From UBA1847 sp942492205 (lineage in GTDB: Bacteria > Pseudomonadota > Gammaproteobacteria > Steroidobacterales > Woeseiaceae), in contig CALODT010000005.1 of the NCBI GenBank assembly GCA_942492205.1, forward strand, positions 1 through 64,000: a stretch of DNA of 64,000 nucleotides. Reading direction: 5' to 3'. A program made the position numbers and the translations under genes. Every line of letters starts with the position of its first letter. Position 1 is the first letter of the stretch. This document shows positions 52,430-62,843 of the stretch, in pieces. The notes beneath the pieces were generated by a model. The model saw nothing but the letters and a program-made list of their open reading frames with translations. It was not told where the DNA came from and searched no databases.

Positions 52430-53629
52430 ATGAGTGGCAACATTCGAAACAAGGGCGCCAGCACAAGGGCGATTCACGCCGGCGAGCACAAGCGCTCCAG
52501 CGCCGGCGCCTCCGCTCCGGACCTGGTGATGTCGAGCTCCTTCCTCATTGATGAAGAGGTGAGTTTCTCGGCGAACAATCTCGACGCCGAATCACCCTAC
52601 ATCTACACGCGCTGGTCGAATCCGACGATTGCCCAGCTCGAGGAAAAGCTCTCGGCGCTGGAGCACGCAGAAGCCAGTCTCGCGCTGGCGTCCGGCATGG
52701 CGGCGACAACGGCGGTTTTGCTGCAGTTCCTGAGCAGCGGCGATCACCTGGTAATCAGCAGCACCAACTATCCGGGTACCGCCGAGTTTGCACGCGAGTC
52801 GCTGCCGCGATTTGGCATTGCGGTGACCCCGGTCGACACCCGGGAGCTTGCCAATATCCGGAATGCGATCCGCAAAGAGACCCGGATGATCTGGCTCGAG
52901 ACGCCATCCAACCCGCTGCTGCGGCTTGCGGACATTGCTGCCGTCGCCGACATTGCGCAGCAAAGCGAAGCGCTGCTGGTTGTCGATTCCACGTTTGCCA
53001 CGCCGATCGCGACACGTCCGCTGCAGCTCGGCGCTGACCTTGTCGTGCATTCGCTGACCAAGTATCTCGGCGGGCACGGCGATGCGATGGGTGGGTCGAT
53101 CAGTGCCTCGCAGGCCCTGATATCCGAGCTACGCGGCGAGGCATTGACGCACTACGGCGGTGTCATCAGTCCATTTAATGCCTGGCTGATCATGCGGGGC
53201 ATGGCGACGTTGCCCATGCGTATGCGCGCGCATTCAGAAAACGCGCTGGCGGTCGCGCGGTTTCTCGAGAACCACCCGCGCGTCGAGTCGGTCATCTACC
53301 CGGGTCTCGAGTCGCACCCGCAGCACGAGCTCGCGAGGCGACAGATGGACATTTTTTCCGGCATGCTGTCTTTCCGGGTTGCGGACGCAAAACGCGTCGC
53401 CGAACGCATGATGGCCGATCTCGACGTGATTCACTATGCGGTTTCTCTTGGTCACCACCGCAGCCTGATCTACCTGATGCAGACGGATGACCTGATCGGC
53501 TCGTCCTACCATCTTGAGGGCGCGGAACTCGATGATTACCTTGCGACGGCCGGCGACGGACTGTTTCGCTTCTCGGTTGGCCTTGAAGACTTCGATGATA
53601 TTTGCGAGGACCTCGACCGAGTCCTATAG
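52430..53629 (+). CDS. Cys/Met-metabolism PLP enzyme (methionine gamma-lyase-like)
   Basis: A 399-residue fold-type I PLP enzyme with family landmarks: the TRWSNPT loop, the cofactor-binding ASGMAATTAVL, and the PLP-lysine region HSLTKYLGGHGDAMGG. The family covers cystathionine beta/gamma-lyases and methionine gamma-lyase. The upstream amino-acid transporter suggests degradation of an imported sulfur amino acid. The ATG at 52430 has AGGGA 6 nt upstream; another ATG at 52409 is less likely. Confidence 0.87.
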   Translation: MSGNIRNKGASTRAIHAGEHKRSSAGASAPDLVMSSSFLIDEEVSFSANNLDAESPYIYTRWSNPTIAQLEEKLSALEHAEASLALASGMAATTAVLLQFLSSGDHLVISSTNYPGTAEFARESLPRFGIAVTPVDTRELANIRNAIRKETRMIWLETPSNPLLRLADIAAVADIAQQSEALLVVDSTFATPIATRPLQLGADLVVHSLTKYLGGHGDAMGGSISASQALISELRGEALTHYGGVISPFNAWLIMRGMATLPMRMRAHSENALAVARFLENHPRVESVIYPGLESHPQHELARRQMDIFSGMLSFRVADAKRVAERMMADLDVIHYAVSLGHHRSLIYLMQTDDLIGSSYHLEGAELDDYLATAGDGLFRFSVGLEDFDDICEDLDRVL

Positions 53630-53681
53630 ACAGATAGGCGCCAGGTCCTGGTGCAGCGTCCGTCCTGGTATTTCGCGTTGA

Positions 53682-54476
53682 CTAGATGACTTCGTCTTCG
53701 GGGATGACTGAGCAAGGGTCGGTGTTGAGGATGCTGATCAGCTGCTGCTCGGCTTCCTTCAGGTCGGTCACATCCAGCCCGCATCCGATAATTCCCTTGA
53801 ATGTGCCGTTCTCGTCCTCGATTCGCTTCATCGAGGTGCGCACCCAGCGATAGCTGCCGCTCCTGTGCTTGTAACGCTGATCGAATACGGCGTCCGATTT
53901 CTCGGCCTCGAGCAGTTGGTCGGCGGCGGCAAGGTCCTGGCGGTCTTCGGGATGCATAAGCCAGGTCACAAAGTGCGGATCGCTCTGCATTTCTTCCTGG
54001 GTGAAGCCCAATATGTCTTCAGGCTTGTTATTCAGAAAGACGTTGCAGACCGTGGTATCGCCGAGCGGCGCCGCGCGGCGATACAGGATGGCAGGAACAA
54101 GTTCAGGCTTGAGAATGGCTTCCTCACCCGGAACCGCAGCCGCGTGACTCAGGTCTCCATGCGGCCACATCGACCGGCCAAACATGACCATGTCGAGCAG
54201 ACTCGCCGCCAGCAATGCCATGCCGATCGCTACAACAATCGTCGAGCCGACATCTACGTACCTTGCGATCATGGCATCGCCGCCCGCATCAGCCGCGCTC
54301 GTAAGGACGACAAGCTGCACGAGTTTGGCCAGCGTGATACTGGCCGCGCCACCGAGTGCCAGGCCAACGATCCGCCGGGTCTGGCCTGACTCCCTGCGAA
54401 ATGCACGCCACAGCGCGAAGGAAATCAGTGCCGCAATCGCGAGCGTCGTAGTAACGAGAACAATATCGATAATCAT
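53682..54476 (-). CDS. membrane-anchored PAS-domain protein
   Basis: A 264-residue protein with about three N-terminal hydrophobic segments (residues 1-100) and one PAS domain (about 125-255). The PAS core includes NNKPEDILGFTQEEM and ends in the PAC-like RHSGSYRWVRTSMKRIEDENG-type region. No kinase, cyclase or output domain follows, so it would sense through the PAS and signal by contact. ATG 54476 lies 7 nt after the upstream gene's stop. Confidence 0.8.
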   Translation of the reverse strand: MIIDIVLVTTTLAIAALISFALWRAFRRESGQTRRIVGLALGGAASITLAKLVQLVVLTSAADAGGDAMIARYVDVGSTIVVAIGMALLAASLLDMVMFGRSMWPHGDLSHAAAVPGEEAILKPELVPAILYRRAAPLGDTTVCNVFLNNKPEDILGFTQEEMQSDPHFVTWLMHPEDRQDLAAADQLLEAEKSDAVFDQRYKHRSGSYRWVRTSMKRIEDENGTFKGIIGCGLDVTDLKEAEQQLISILNTDPCSVIPEDEVI

Positions 54477-54483
54477 TGCGGGA

Positions 54484-54930
54484 TCAGGCGTAGGTTCGAA
54501 GCAGGTTGCGCATCGAACCCGATTCCATTTCGTGGACCGTGTCGCCAAGGCGGGTCACCTTCACCCGATCGATATCGCAGCAAGCGAACGGCACAGGGGC
54601 CTTGTTGGGCGGCAGCCTTTGCCACCAGGCGTCCTTTACGCCGACCGTTTGCAGGCCGGCGAAACGAGGGTTGCGGCGAACCTCCGAGAGAAGCTCACAG
54701 CAGCAGATGTGCTCCTGGCTCTGCCCGAGGATAACGAAGTCCGGGCGGGGCGCATTGAAGTACGGCATGTCCGAACGAAGGTAGGCGAGCGCCTCCATCA
54801 GGTCGGCGACGCGGTGCAGACGATATTCGATACCGGCACTGTCCAATATCTGCTGGATGACCCTCGAGCGCTCGGACGAGTGTTCGACGAGCAGGATATG
54901 CAGACGTTCGTTCTTGTCGATCTCAAGCAT
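54484..54930 (-). CDS. degenerate response-regulator receiver protein
   Basis: A 148-residue single-domain protein with the receiver-type start LHILLVEHSSERSRVIQQIL. At the expected phospho-acceptor position the sequence reads FVILGQSQEH, Gly instead of Asp, so phosphorylation is unlikely. Several cysteines (ICCCELLSEVRR, FACCDID) are unusual for the fold. It is probably co-transcribed with the PAS protein gene (gap 7 nt). Confidence 0.7.
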   Translation of the reverse strand: MLEIDKNERLHILLVEHSSERSRVIQQILDSAGIEYRLHRVADLMEALAYLRSDMPYFNAPRPDFVILGQSQEHICCCELLSEVRRNPRFAGLQTVGVKDAWWQRLPPNKAPVPFACCDIDRVKVTRLGDTVHEMESGSMRNLLRTYA

Positions 54931-55089
54931 CACAGTAGTCCAATTCAAAAAACAGGTGGCAGCGGACGCCGCGGTACCAATACCTGTTGCAGATAGCGTG
55001 CCAATTCGTCGTGGGAGCGATGAGATCGCTCTTTCGTCATTTAAAACAATGGCTTAAACAGCACCATGATTGCCCGCCTGCGACCAAAC

Positions 55090-55107
55090 ACCACGAGCTG
55101 ACGTGGT
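55090..55107. promoter_or_regulatory. inverted repeat, possible operator 1
   Basis: ACCACG-AGCTGA-CGTGGT, about 100 bp upstream of the sigma-54 activator gene. A related palindrome is centred 29 bp away. Confidence 0.5.
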
Positions 55108-55119
55108 TTCGGACCATCC

Positions 55120-55135
55120 CCACGAAATATCGTGG
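55120..55135. promoter_or_regulatory. inverted repeat, possible operator 2
   Basis: CCACGA-AATA-TCGTGG, a perfect 6-bp dyad sharing CCACG/CGTGG with operator 1. A pair like this suits a dimeric regulator and may mean autoregulation by the activator's Fis-type DNA-binding domain. Confidence 0.55.
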
Positions 55136-55192
55136 CGATGGGTGACATAATGTGCTATCTAGTCATCAGCGCCCACAAACGGAGCCAAGCAG

Positions 55193-58078
55193 ATGGTCAG
55201 CCTGTTCTCGGCCAAACGAGACAACGCCTCGTTCGGAAGTTTCTTCGGGGATATCGCCTCGCGACTGGTGGGCATGTCGGAATCGGAAATCGCGTCGAGG
55301 CTGGATACCGTGATGCACGATGTCGGTCAGCGGTACGGCGTGGATCGAGTCGTGATTCGATGGCTGCCGACGGACGACCGCGCTGCCGCCGGACGTCCAC
55401 TTGAGAAGGCGGTCGGGTGGCGGCGTGACGGCAAACCAATTCCGGACTACACACCGGAAGACGTGCCGTGGGCCATCGAAAAGCTCCGCTCCGGCGAGGC
55501 GTTCTACGCCAATAACCTCGACCAGGTGCCGTCCCAGCAGGACCGCCGTGCGCTGCGCACGCAGGGCGTCAGATCGGTCTGCGGCCTGCCGATGCGTATC
55601 GATGACGACGTCATTGGCGCCTTCACGCTGGCCAATGAGCGGCCTTTCAAATTCGGTAACGAGATGCGCGACGAACTCGAGTCCCTCACACGTCTGATCG
55701 CCAATACCTATTGGACCGCAACGTATCGAAGCAGGGTTCGTGCCAGCGAAGCACGTTATCGTGCTGTCGTTCAGGATCAGTCCGATTTCATTGTGCGCTG
55801 GAGGCCGGAAAGAGAGATTACCTGGGTCAACGACCGCATGTGTGAATACCTCGGCAGGAGCGCGGATGACCTCCTCGGCCACTCTGAACTCCTGTTCATG
55901 ACCGAGGATGAATGGCGCGAGTATAAAAAGGACTTGTCAGCGTTGACGCCGGAGAACCCGACCTTCGAACACGGCCATGAGTGGGTGCGGCCGGATGGCG
56001 AAACTGCCTGGAACGAATGGACAGTCAGAGGGATCTTCGACGAAAACGGCGAGTTGGCCGAGGTCCAGTCGGTTGGCCGCGACATTACCGAGCGAAAATT
56101 GGCGGAGCGAGCGGTCGCAAGACAAGCTGCGTTCCAGGCACGCCTCGCTGACATCACCTCCATTCTCCTGAACGCCCCTGCCAGGGAATACGATGCGGTT
56201 CTCGCCGACGTTCAGGCGCGAATCGGCGAAGATTACGGTTTTGATCACATCGCCTTCATGTGGTTTGAGGACGAGCTCCCGGGCCTCAAGGAGTCGATCA
56301 ACTGGCTGCCGGGCGGTCGGCAACCGGAGCCCTACAGTTCCAAAGACCTCCCCTTTGGTCATAGCCGCGAACGGCGCGATCAACTTCGTCGCATCGATAA
56401 CGTCGACGACATGAGCGACGAGGAACACGCAGATCAGGCCACCATCCGCAGACTTGGCCTGTCGTCCTTACTGATTGTGCCGATGAGCAGTAAAGATCGG
56501 TTTTTCGGCAGGGCCGGCTTCGCCTATCGAGAACAACGCGACTGGGACGAAAACACGATCGAGGAGCTACGCCTGATCACGAATGCCATCACGGGTGCCG
56601 CAGTGAGGCGCTGGTCCCTGCAGCAGATTGAAGCACGCCAGAAAGACCTGGAACGCTCGCAGCGCGTGGCAAAGGTCGGCAGCTATCGACTACAGGCCAC
56701 ACGGAATAAAGATGACTCTCATGACCTGCTGAATATACTCGGCATCAACTTATCAGAGCAGGCGCTGGAGATCTTCGATATCGAGCCGCAGCAGGATCCC
56801 AGGGAGACGGTGATGTTGCTGTTGTCCCGAATTCATCCCGACGATGAACCTAGGGTGCGCGAGACCTGGCGAAAGACGCTCGAATCGGGGGGCGAGCATA
56901 CGATTGAATATCGCGTTGTTCGCCACGACGGCTCGATAATACACGTGCAGTCAAAAGAGCAATTTGACGGCGCCGATGATAACGGCGTCATTACTTTTTT
57001 TGGTACTTACAAGGACATCACCGAGTGGGTGGAAGCCAACCGGCATCTGCAGACAGCGCTCTCACGGATTGAAGAACTGAAGGATCAACTGCAGGCGGAA
57101 AATATCCTGCTCAGAGACGAGGTGCGGGCCGCGCACGGGTTTGAAAAGATCATTGGCTCCAGCAGCAAATTGCGTCGCGTTCTTGAAGCCGTGCGCCAGG
57201 TAGCGCCAACCAATGTGACGGTCCTCATCTGCGGAGAGACGGGAACCGGCAAGGAACTCGTCGCGCAATCGATCCATGATGTCAGCGATCGCAAGTCGAG
57301 GCCGATGATCTCCGTTAACTGCGCTGCGCTTTCCTCGGAGCTGATCGAGAGCGAACTCTTCGGACACGAAAAGGGCGCGTTTACCGGGGCGCATGCTCGT
57401 CGTCAAGGACGCTTCGAAATCGCCGACGGCGGCACGCTGTTTCTAGACGAAATCGGTGAGATGTCCGGCGACCTGCAGGCCAAGTTGCTGCGCGTCATCC
57501 AGGAAGGGGAATTCGAGCGACTTGGTGGTTCGGAGACGCTGAAGACCGATGTTCGCTTGATTGCGGCGACCAACCGGGACCTGAAAAAGGCCATGGACAG
57601 CGGCGACTTCCGCGCCGATCTCTATTACCGTATTAACGCTTTCCCCATTGACTTGCCGCCGCTACGCGAACGTAAAGAAGATATCCCGCTGCTCGCCGAG
57701 CATTTCGTTCGTAAGCACGCGGCCGCGCTTGGCAAGGATGTCGACTCGATCTCGTCGCGGACGCTTGGTTTCCTGCAGGAGCAGGATTGGCCGGGCAATA
57801 TCCGCGAAATGGAAAGCACTATCTTGCGCGCCCTGATATCCACGAACGGCAAGGTTGTCGATTTCATTGGCGATAGCACCGAGACGCGCGCCGCCGTTGA
57901 TGACACCGAAGTTGACGCACTGAGCTTACTGGCCGCACAACGAAAACACATCATCGACGTCCTGACGCGATCCGGCTGGGTGATCGAGGGCAAGAAGGGT
58001 GCGGCGCAGGCGCTGGGGCTGGCGCCGAGCTCGCTGCGCTCCAAGATGAAGCGTCTTAACATCAGCCGCGAGGGCTGA
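55193..58078 (+). CDS. sigma-54-dependent activator with GAF and PAS sensor domains
   Basis: A 961-residue regulator. Order: GAF-like (about 10-185), PAS (about 190-315), GAF (about 330-480), PAS (about 500-640), then AAA+ (about 670-905) with Walker A GETGTGKE, the sigma-54 contact loop GAFTGA and Walker B GGTLFLDEIGE. A C-terminal Fis-type helix-turn-helix ends it (GAAQALGLAPSSLRSKMKRL). Small-molecule or redox sensing is integrated inside one protein instead of by a separate kinase. ATG 55193 has GGAG upstream. Confidence 0.92.
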   Translation: MVSLFSAKRDNASFGSFFGDIASRLVGMSESEIASRLDTVMHDVGQRYGVDRVVIRWLPTDDRAAAGRPLEKAVGWRRDGKPIPDYTPEDVPWAIEKLRSGEAFYANNLDQVPSQQDRRALRTQGVRSVCGLPMRIDDDVIGAFTLANERPFKFGNEMRDELESLTRLIANTYWTATYRSRVRASEARYRAVVQDQSDFIVRWRPEREITWVNDRMCEYLGRSADDLLGHSELLFMTEDEWREYKKDLSALTPENPTFEHGHEWVRPDGETAWNEWTVRGIFDENGELAEVQSVGRDITERKLAERAVARQAAFQARLADITSILLNAPAREYDAVLADVQARIGEDYGFDHIAFMWFEDELPGLKESINWLPGGRQPEPYSSKDLPFGHSRERRDQLRRIDNVDDMSDEEHADQATIRRLGLSSLLIVPMSSKDRFFGRAGFAYREQRDWDENTIEELRLITNAITGAAVRRWSLQQIEARQKDLERSQRVAKVGSYRLQATRNKDDSHDLLNILGINLSEQALEIFDIEPQQDPRETVMLLLSRIHPDDEPRVRETWRKTLESGGEHTIEYRVVRHDGSIIHVQSKEQFDGADDNGVITFFGTYKDITEWVEANRHLQTALSRIEELKDQLQAENILLRDEVRAAHGFEKIIGSSSKLRRVLEAVRQVAPTNVTVLICGETGTGKELVAQSIHDVSDRKSRPMISVNCAALSSELIESELFGHEKGAFTGAHARRQGRFEIADGGTLFLDEIGEMSGDLQAKLLRVIQEGEFERLGGSETLKTDVRLIAATNRDLKKAMDSGDFRADLYYRINAFPIDLPPLRERKEDIPLLAEHFVRKHAAALGKDVDSISSRTLGFLQEQDWPGNIREMESTILRALISTNGKVVDFIGDSTETRAAVDDTEVDALSLLAAQRKHIIDVLTRSGWVIEGKKGAAQALGLAPSSLRSKMKRLNISREG

Positions 58079-58100
58079 CGTCAGCAACCGGCGCGCCGGA

Positions 58101-59246
58101 TTATTGGACAGCGGGCGTCGATATCGGCAGAGAATAAACGCCGACGACCGGAAGGTGATCTGAAACTTCGAGCGCCTCACCCTGCATGACGAAAGCGTCT
58201 TCAAGTAACCACTGCTTGCTATAGAACTGGTAGTCGATCGTCCGGTCCGGTCCGGTCGCCGTAGGATCGTTCGGGAAGTGCGTGTACCAGGCACGGGGGT
58301 CGCCGGACGTCAGGTGCTCCAGCGACGGTATGCCTCGATACTTGTCGTACAACGGCGTGATCTGTGAAATTGCGTCATAGCTGCCGAGACGCGCTGCCTG
58401 AATGCGTTGTCGCTGCCGGTTATCGTCGGGAGGCAGCAGGTTGAGATCTCCGCCGATTACCCAGGGGTTGCCCGTGGCGTCGAGCGTTGCAAGCAGTGCT
58501 TCGGTCTTCGCGACCTGTTGCTCCATGATGCCGGTTCCCGCACCCCAGGCCTCATAGTGGGTGTTGATCAGTGCGACCGTTTCGTCGCGGCTCGTTGCAA
58601 TGTGAGTCTCGAGCAAGGCGCGTTGAAAATCGAAAGGCGCGACCAGGAAGTTGTTGGCCTTTCGGGGCAGCTGGTGTCGCACGGACGTCTCGATTCGATA
58701 CTTGGATAAGGTCAGGAGCTTCATGTTCACCGGGCCGAGAACATCCGGGTGAAAGATGAACTCCGCTTTCCAGTAGGGTGCCTCGGTCAGACACGGGTAG
58801 CTGTTGGGCGGCAGTCGTTTCAGTAGCTCGGCAGTGTGATCCGTATAGTACGTCCGACTGTCGTCGGCGCCGTTGACCTCTTGTAGCAGCACCACATCGG
58901 GATCCTCGTCGATGATCAGCTGTGCGACTTTGTCGAGGGTCCAGAAGACATCCTCTTTCGATGGGTAACTCGCGATGGTCTTGCCGGCGCGCTCGACCGC
59001 GGCGACCCGCTCCGGGTCATCGAGGTCGACATCATAAAAGAACACGTAGTTCTTGCTGGCCATGTACTGCACGTTGTAGCTCATGACCTTCAGAGAGGCG
59101 TCGGAATCCCACTCCGGCGCATTTGCAGAACACTGCACGTGCGCAGCTTCGATGTCGTCGGGCGAATACGCGCGTACCCAGAGTACGGCAATAACCACGA
59201 TTGGCAGCAGAGCCACGAAAGCAAGAAGTTTGGCAATTGAGCGCAA
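58101..59246 (-). CDS. endonuclease/exonuclease/phosphatase-family protein, membrane-anchored or exported
   Basis: A 381-residue protein with an N-terminal hydrophobic helix (LLAFVALLPIVVIAVLWV). The EEP-fold hydrolase domain has the usual metal and catalytic sites: VMSYNVQY, VVLLQEVNG, INTHYEAW, IGGDLNLLPPDD and SDHLPVVGVYS. It cuts phosphodiester bonds of nucleic acids, lipids or other phosphates, outside the cytoplasm if the helix is a signal anchor. Confidence 0.85.
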   Translation of the reverse strand: MRSIAKLLAFVALLPIVVIAVLWVRAYSPDDIEAAHVQCSANAPEWDSDASLKVMSYNVQYMASKNYVFFYDVDLDDPERVAAVERAGKTIASYPSKEDVFWTLDKVAQLIIDEDPDVVLLQEVNGADDSRTYYTDHTAELLKRLPPNSYPCLTEAPYWKAEFIFHPDVLGPVNMKLLTLSKYRIETSVRHQLPRKANNFLVAPFDFQRALLETHIATSRDETVALINTHYEAWGAGTGIMEQQVAKTEALLATLDATGNPWVIGGDLNLLPPDDNRQRQRIQAARLGSYDAISQITPLYDKYRGIPSLEHLTSGDPRAWYTHFPNDPTATGPDRTIDYQFYSKQWLLEDAFVMQGEALEVSDHLPVVGVYSLPISTPAVQ

Positions 59247-59415
59247 GCCAGGTAATCCAGGTCATTGGCGGTCGCACATGTTAACGCATTGCCAGGCGCA
59301 AACGAATGGTCGGCTTCTTCCACCCGTTTCCTGCGGGGAAGCACTGCGGCAGGAATGGGGACATTCCAGATTCGGCGAAGTTACGGGCCGACGGCGGAAT
59401 GTCCCCTGTTACCTG

Positions 59416-62400
59416 TCAGAAAGCGAACCTGAGGCCGATTGACGGCACGTCCAGCCACTCGTTGAGTTTGTAACGTTCCCACTCCCCGGTTACGGACCAT
59501 TGCTCATTGATGCGCCATTCGACACCAAAGCCGTACATCGTGTCGGTGCCGCTCTCCCTGTCCGTAATGCTCCCGGTACCACCGCTGATAACGCGGACAT
59601 CGAGATTGGACTCCCAACCGAAGAGGCCGAGTCGGGCAAAGACGTTGACGCGGTCAGGCGAAACCGGCCAGTTGACCACTGCCGCAGCAAACCAGCCGTC
59701 GCCCTGGTAGGGATGTATACGGAACGTGTCGCGCAAGATTGCGTTTACCTGGGTCGGGGGAATGCTCGCCCCGTACTGCGTGACAACCTTGCCGAGGTCC
59801 GCATACCCGGCTTCAACGGCGAAATACTCATTCACTGTGAAGCCCAGGTAGGCTTTCCAGGCTGTGCCTGAGTCGTTGACACTTGGATTGTTGATGCTCC
59901 ACCCGAGAGCCGCCAGGTCCTGCTGCAGATCGCCTGCACTGTAGTCGAGTCCTGCCTGGCCGACGTTGGCGCCGACGTACCAGTCGCTCTGCGCCTGTGT
60001 TTCGTCAACCGGAAGCAACAAGCCAAGCAGCGCGAGGCTGACCAGCGCCAGCGGCGCTCCTTGTCGCAGCCTGTTTCTGAAGGCGATGAGGCCAGTAAGC
60101 ACGAGCAGCAGCAGTACCGTCTGCCAATCGAGGCTGCCGGTTCCCTCACTTGTGCCCTGGATAACCAGGTCGACCACGTCTATCACCATGACATCCGCCG
60201 AGTCCGCGTTATTGCTCGTGTCCGGGTCGCTGACATCGGCAGCGATAGTCGCGCTGAGCGTCAGCATCATGGGTTCGCCGGGAGCAGTCAGGAAAATCTG
60301 CCCGGTGACCGTCTCGCCGGCCGCCATGTCACCAATCGTGCAGACCACGGTCCCGATCACGGTCCCGTTCACGAAATCGCAGGTTCCTTGATCGATCGTG
60401 ACCGATTCGAATATCGCTGAGCCTGGCAGCGTCACCGTCACGACAATACCCGTGTTATCGCTGGGTCCGTTGTTGGTAACGACCAGGGCGTAACTGACCG
60501 GCTCGCCGATCAACGGTGTGCCCGATGTCGAGCTCGCCGAGACGCTCATATCAGACGCCGGCGGATCCACCGTCGTGGTTTCGGTCGCGGTATTGTCGCT
60601 GGTGTCCGGGTCCGCTTCCGTAGCGGCCACCGTGGCCGAATTGGTGAGCGTGTCCTGCGTCATTACCGGCAAAGGATTCACGACAATTGTCACGGTCGCA
60701 TTGGTTCCCGATGCCAGTGCACCCAGACCGCAGGCGAGTGTCCCGCTCATATCCGGCATCGCATCGCATTGACCTGCGCTGGCGCTGGCCGAAACGAAAG
60801 TCACGCCGCCGGGCAGCGTATCGGAAACAGTGACAGCGGTTGCCTCGTCCGGGCCGTTATTATCGACCGTAATCGTATAAGTCAGATCCGGTCCACCCGA
60901 GAAAACCGGGTCCGGCGTATCGACCATGGTGATGGCAAGGTCCGCCTGGGCGGGTCCGGTCTCGGCAAGGATCGTGGTGCCCTGCTGAGCGGAGTTGTTT
61001 GCCGTGTCTGGGTCGGTTTCGGCGCCGGTTACGCTGACGAAGTTGGACATGCCGCCATTGACCGTAAGCACTGGCGCTGTGACGACCACGGTGCCGGGCA
61101 CGCTGTTGCCGGACGCGATGGGGCCGAGTTCGCAGCTGGCGGTTACCGGCGGACCAGCCGACGTCGTGCAGGGGTTGCCCTGGTTAAACACCACCGATAC
61201 CAGGGTAGCCTGTTGGTCGGGCTGCTCGAGCAGGGTTACACCGGTTGCTTCATCGGGGCCATTGTTGGTAACGGTAACGGTATAAGTAACTTCGCCCCCG
61301 CTAACAACCGGGTCCGGATTATCGGTCTGCGTGACACTGAGGTCAGCTTCCGGAATCGCACCGCCAACGAACTCGTCCATGCCGATATCGACCAGGCCCG
61401 GGGCCGCGGTCGGTCGCGGGTCGCCCTCGAAATCGATGTTCGGCACACCGGGCGCCGAAAGCGTTCCGGCATCGATAGTTGGCGAACCCACAGCTTGAAC
61501 CGGGCTCGGATTGATTGCTGCGATCTGTGGCAACAATGGCACACCGTCTATGTTGGCGCCCGAATTCAGTACCGAGCTGTCGACAATTTCGAAATAGGTG
61601 TTTGCATCCGGAAAACCGGTGAGATCCGTAATGTCGTTGTTGAAGAAGTCGATGCTGACCGGTATGTCGCTAAACGGGTCATTGTTGATATAGATGTCGC
61701 GACCAGATACCGCGCCCGTATTGTTGTAGATAATGTTGTTGTAGATGCTGCCGATACCGGTCGACCCGCCGATGTTCAGCAGTGCGCCGCCGCCAAGACC
61801 GACAGCCGAGTTTGCATAGATCGTGTTGTTCGTGATCGTAACAACCGGGCCCATGTTCGACTCGGTCGCGAAACCGCCGCCATCGACGCCAGCCTCGTTG
61901 CCGGTGAAGCCGGCATTGACCATGAAGAAGCGCAAGAAGTTGCTATGCAGATAGAGTCCACCGCCGCTGCCGTTGGTCGCGAGGTTTCTTACGAAGCCAC
62001 CAATACCGACGTCCAGATCGTAAGTGGCAATATCGGCACCGCCGCCGTCTCCGCTTCTTGCGATGTTGTCAAAGAACTCGAAGTCGTCGAGCTGCACCGC
62101 CATTGTCCTTATACCCACAGCGAGCGGGTCGAATCCGATGATCTTCAGTCCACCGCCGCTGGCGGCGTCGTTGTCGAAGAAACTGACGTTGAAGATTTCG
62201 ATGAAATGGCTGCTGGAAGCGGCGATGTAGGCGCCGCCGCCATCGAAACCGGCGCTATTGGTATCGAACGTTACGTCGGAGATCTGGATGGGCAGTTCGC
62301 CAGCGCCTCTCGAGCGCGGATGAAGAGGGCGCCGCCGTTGCCATCCGCCGCATTCTGGAAGAACACGCTGCCGGAGACTTCGACGCGCGGGCTGTTCACC

Positions 62401-62843
62401 TGAATGGAAAGGGCGCCTCCACTGCTCAGAACGCCCACATAGTTACCGCTTGCGAAGGTCAGTCCCTTGACGACGATCTCCGCGGCAAAGTCATCGCTTG
62501 CGGCCAGGGTATCGATGAACAGGATGCCGTTGTTGCTGGCCCCCACCAGAATTCGCGTATCCGAATCGAAGCCGTCGATCGTTAGAGAGAATGTCTCCGT
62601 CGCCGCCGCGGTATAGGTCAGCGGACTGGAGATATTGTGAGCACTCACCGAGTCGACCACGATACAACTGGCGCCCGAGCACTCGAGCACATTGATAACG
62701 TCGTTCTGTCCGTTGGATTGGGCCGCAGTCAGGGCTGCCTGAAATTCTGCGGGATTGGCGACATCGAAAGTGGCCGCCGAGGCAATGAAGGGCGCGCAGG
62801 CAAATGCCAGGGCACCGATTAGCCCGAATGCTTTGCTGAACAT
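59416..62843 (-). pseudogene. beta-helix/DUF11 surface protein fused to OmpA-like barrel (frameshifted)
   Basis: Two adjacent frames join into one gene of about 1,140 codons. The first part (62843-62271) has a signal peptide and beta-helix repeats (NGGALFIR-type). The second, whose frame runs from about 62310 to 59416, continues the same repeats (GFDGGGAYIA), then a choice-of-anchor stretch (GLVDIGMDEF), three DUF11 repeats (TYTVTVTNNGPDEAT-type), a hydrophobic helix with FRNRLR, and a C-terminal 8-strand barrel (SDWYVGANVGQAGLDYS to GLRFAF). The frames meet near 62300-62320, a one-nucleotide shift, from decay, phase variation or sequencing error. GGGAGA precedes the ATG at 62843. Confidence 0.75.

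Noticed and set aside
60769..62403. 544-residue plus-strand ORF
   Set aside because: Antisense to the beta-helix/DUF11 gene; its composition reflects the complement of Gly/Asp/Thr-rich repeats.
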